Origin: an uncultured Oscillospiraceae bacterium
GTDB taxonomy: Bacteria; Bacillota; Clostridia; Oscillospirales; Oscillospiraceae
NCBI GenBank assembly: GCA_947624465.1
Contig: CANQKJ010000114.1
Span: 1-6,982 of the forward strand
DNA length: 6,982 bases
Reading direction: 5' to 3'
The translations under genes were made by a program, and so were the position numbers. Shown here one piece after another: positions 6,132 through 6,982 of the stretch. Positions within the stretch are counted from its first letter, which is position 1; each line of letters opens with the position of its first letter. The notes beneath the pieces were generated by a model. It was not told the DNA's origin and did not search any database. It was given only the letters and a program-made list of their open reading frames with translations.

Positions 6132-6982
6132 GATCAGCCTGTCCAATTTGGAGCACAATTACCGCGCCCTCCGGGCCTGCGCCCCCGACAGCAGGTTCCT
6201 GGGCACGGTGAAGGCCAACGCCTACGGCCACGGGGCGGCGCCGGTGGCGCGAAAATTAGAGGCGCTGGGGGCGGACTACCTGGCGGTGGCCTGCCTCAGC
6301 GAGGCCAGAGAGCTGCGGGCGGCGGGGATATCCGCCCCCATCCTGATCCTGGGCGCGACGCCCCCGGAGCTGGCCGGGGAGGTCGTGGAGCTGGACGTCA
6401 CCCAGAGCGTATCCACCCCCGAGCTGGCGAAAGCCCTGTCCGACGCCGCCGGGGCCCGGGGGAGGACCGCCAAAGTCCACCTGAAATGCGATACCGGCAT
6501 GAGCCGCCTGGGGGTCCTCTGCCAGGACCCCGTCCGCGCCGCCGATGAGCTGGCCGCCCTGGCCGCCTGGCCCCACCTGGACGCGGAGGGGGTCTTCACC
6601 CACTTTGCCGCCTCCGACGAGCCGGGGGAGGACAGCGAGCGGTACACCATGCTCCAGTTCACCCGGTTCCTGGACACACTGGCCCGGTGCAAATCGAATC
6701 ACGGCCTGGAATTTGAAATCCGCCATTGCGCCAACAGCGGCGCTGTGTTACAATATCCCTGTACCCATTTGGACATGATCCGCCCCGGCATCGCCCTCTA
6801 CGGCTGCTACCCCGATCCCTGCTGCGAGGGGCTGGACGGTCCCGGCCTGCGGCCGGTGATGACCCTGAAGAGCCGGGTGGCCGCCGTCCGGGAGCTGCCG
6901 GAGGGCACCCCGGTGAGCTATGGCCGCACCGCACAGTTCGGCTATGGCGGCGGGCGCGTCGCCATCCTGCCCATCGGCTATG
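6100..6982 (+). CDS. alr: Alanine racemase, 5' part (runs off the right edge)
   Basis: This PLP-dependent cytosolic enzyme interconverts L- and D-alanine, supplying D-Ala for peptidoglycan and, in spore formers, sometimes controlling germination. The first 294 codons of an expected 370-390 are visible. The fold-III TIM barrel shows RTWAEISLSNLEHNYRAL (7-24), then TVKANAYGHGA (36-46) in which Lys38 should bind PLP. Further motifs are VHLKCDTGMSRLG, GVFTHFAASDEP, HCANSGAVL and MIRPGIALYG. The segment VSYGRTAQFGYG holds the Tyr that acts as the second catalytic base. The sequence ends within ILPIGYG. The start ATG at 6100 follows GGAG (6086-6089) by 10 nt and overlaps the lipoprotein end by 32 nt, which implies translational coupling. 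No broken residue is seen. Confidence 0.97.
   Translation, partial: MTQETARTWAEISLSNLEHNYRALRACAPDSRFLGTVKANAYGHGAAPVARKLEALGADYLAVACLSEARELRAAGISAPILILGATPPELAGEVVELDVTQSVSTPELAKALSDAAGARGRTAKVHLKCDTGMSRLGVLCQDPVRAADELAALAAWPHLDAEGVFTHFAASDEPGEDSERYTMLQFTRFLDTLARCKSNHGLEFEIRHCANSGAVLQYPCTHLDMIRPGIALYGCYPDPCCEGLDGPGLRPVMTLKSRVAAVRELPEGTPVSYGRTAQFGYGGGRVAILPIGY

Noticed and set aside
5364..6158. 264-codon minus-strand frame opposite the lipoprotein
   Set aside because: The plus strand has a signal peptide with lipobox and a ribosome site; the minus frame has neither and no domain.

Overview
This window is an ordinary chromosomal stretch, apparently from a high-GC member of the Clostridia. Codon usage is strongly GC-biased. 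A canonical T-box leader, strong Shine-Dalgarno (SD) sequences of the AGGAGG type and a fused NAD(P)H-hydrate repair enzyme followed by a lipoprotein and alanine racemase all point to Bacillota. An Oscillospiraceae gut anaerobe (Flavonifractor / Pseudoflavonifractor type) is my best guess, inferred from protein style rather than from a search. I see no mobile element, CRISPR array, phage gene, rRNA or tRNA.

Left half (1-3650), transcribed leftward: a tRNA-Phe-responsive T-box leader with an intrinsic terminator is followed by four tightly spaced genes. In transcription order these are a small DUF2500-type membrane-anchored protein, an FMN-binding pyridoxamine-5'-phosphate-oxidase/NimA-like flavoprotein, pheS and pheT. 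PheT is cut by the left edge, with its first 490 residues visible. The T-box should raise expression of the whole operon when uncharged tRNA-Phe accumulates.

Centre (about 3612-3672): two sigma-A-type promoters lie back to back, with their -35 hexamers sharing a base. One drives the pheST operon leftward and the other drives the right-hand operon rightward.

Right half (3660-6982), transcribed rightward: a bifunctional NAD(P)H-hydrate epimerase/dehydratase, a LolA/YdcC/GerS-like lipoprotein and alanine racemase (cut by the right edge). The genes are separated by 20 nt and then overlap by 32 nt, so they look like one operon. Lipoprotein plus alr is a recurring pair in spore formers (ydcC-alr in Bacillus subtilis, gerS-alr2 in Clostridioides difficile).

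The most unusual point is in PheT. About 107 extra residues interrupt the normal N-terminal region, and they look like a second, degenerate copy of its tRNA-binding OB-fold (EMAP-like) domain. Also worth attention are the two non-synthetase genes placed inside the T-box regulon and the overlapping divergent promoters. I found no clear sign of a wholly new multi-gene system.
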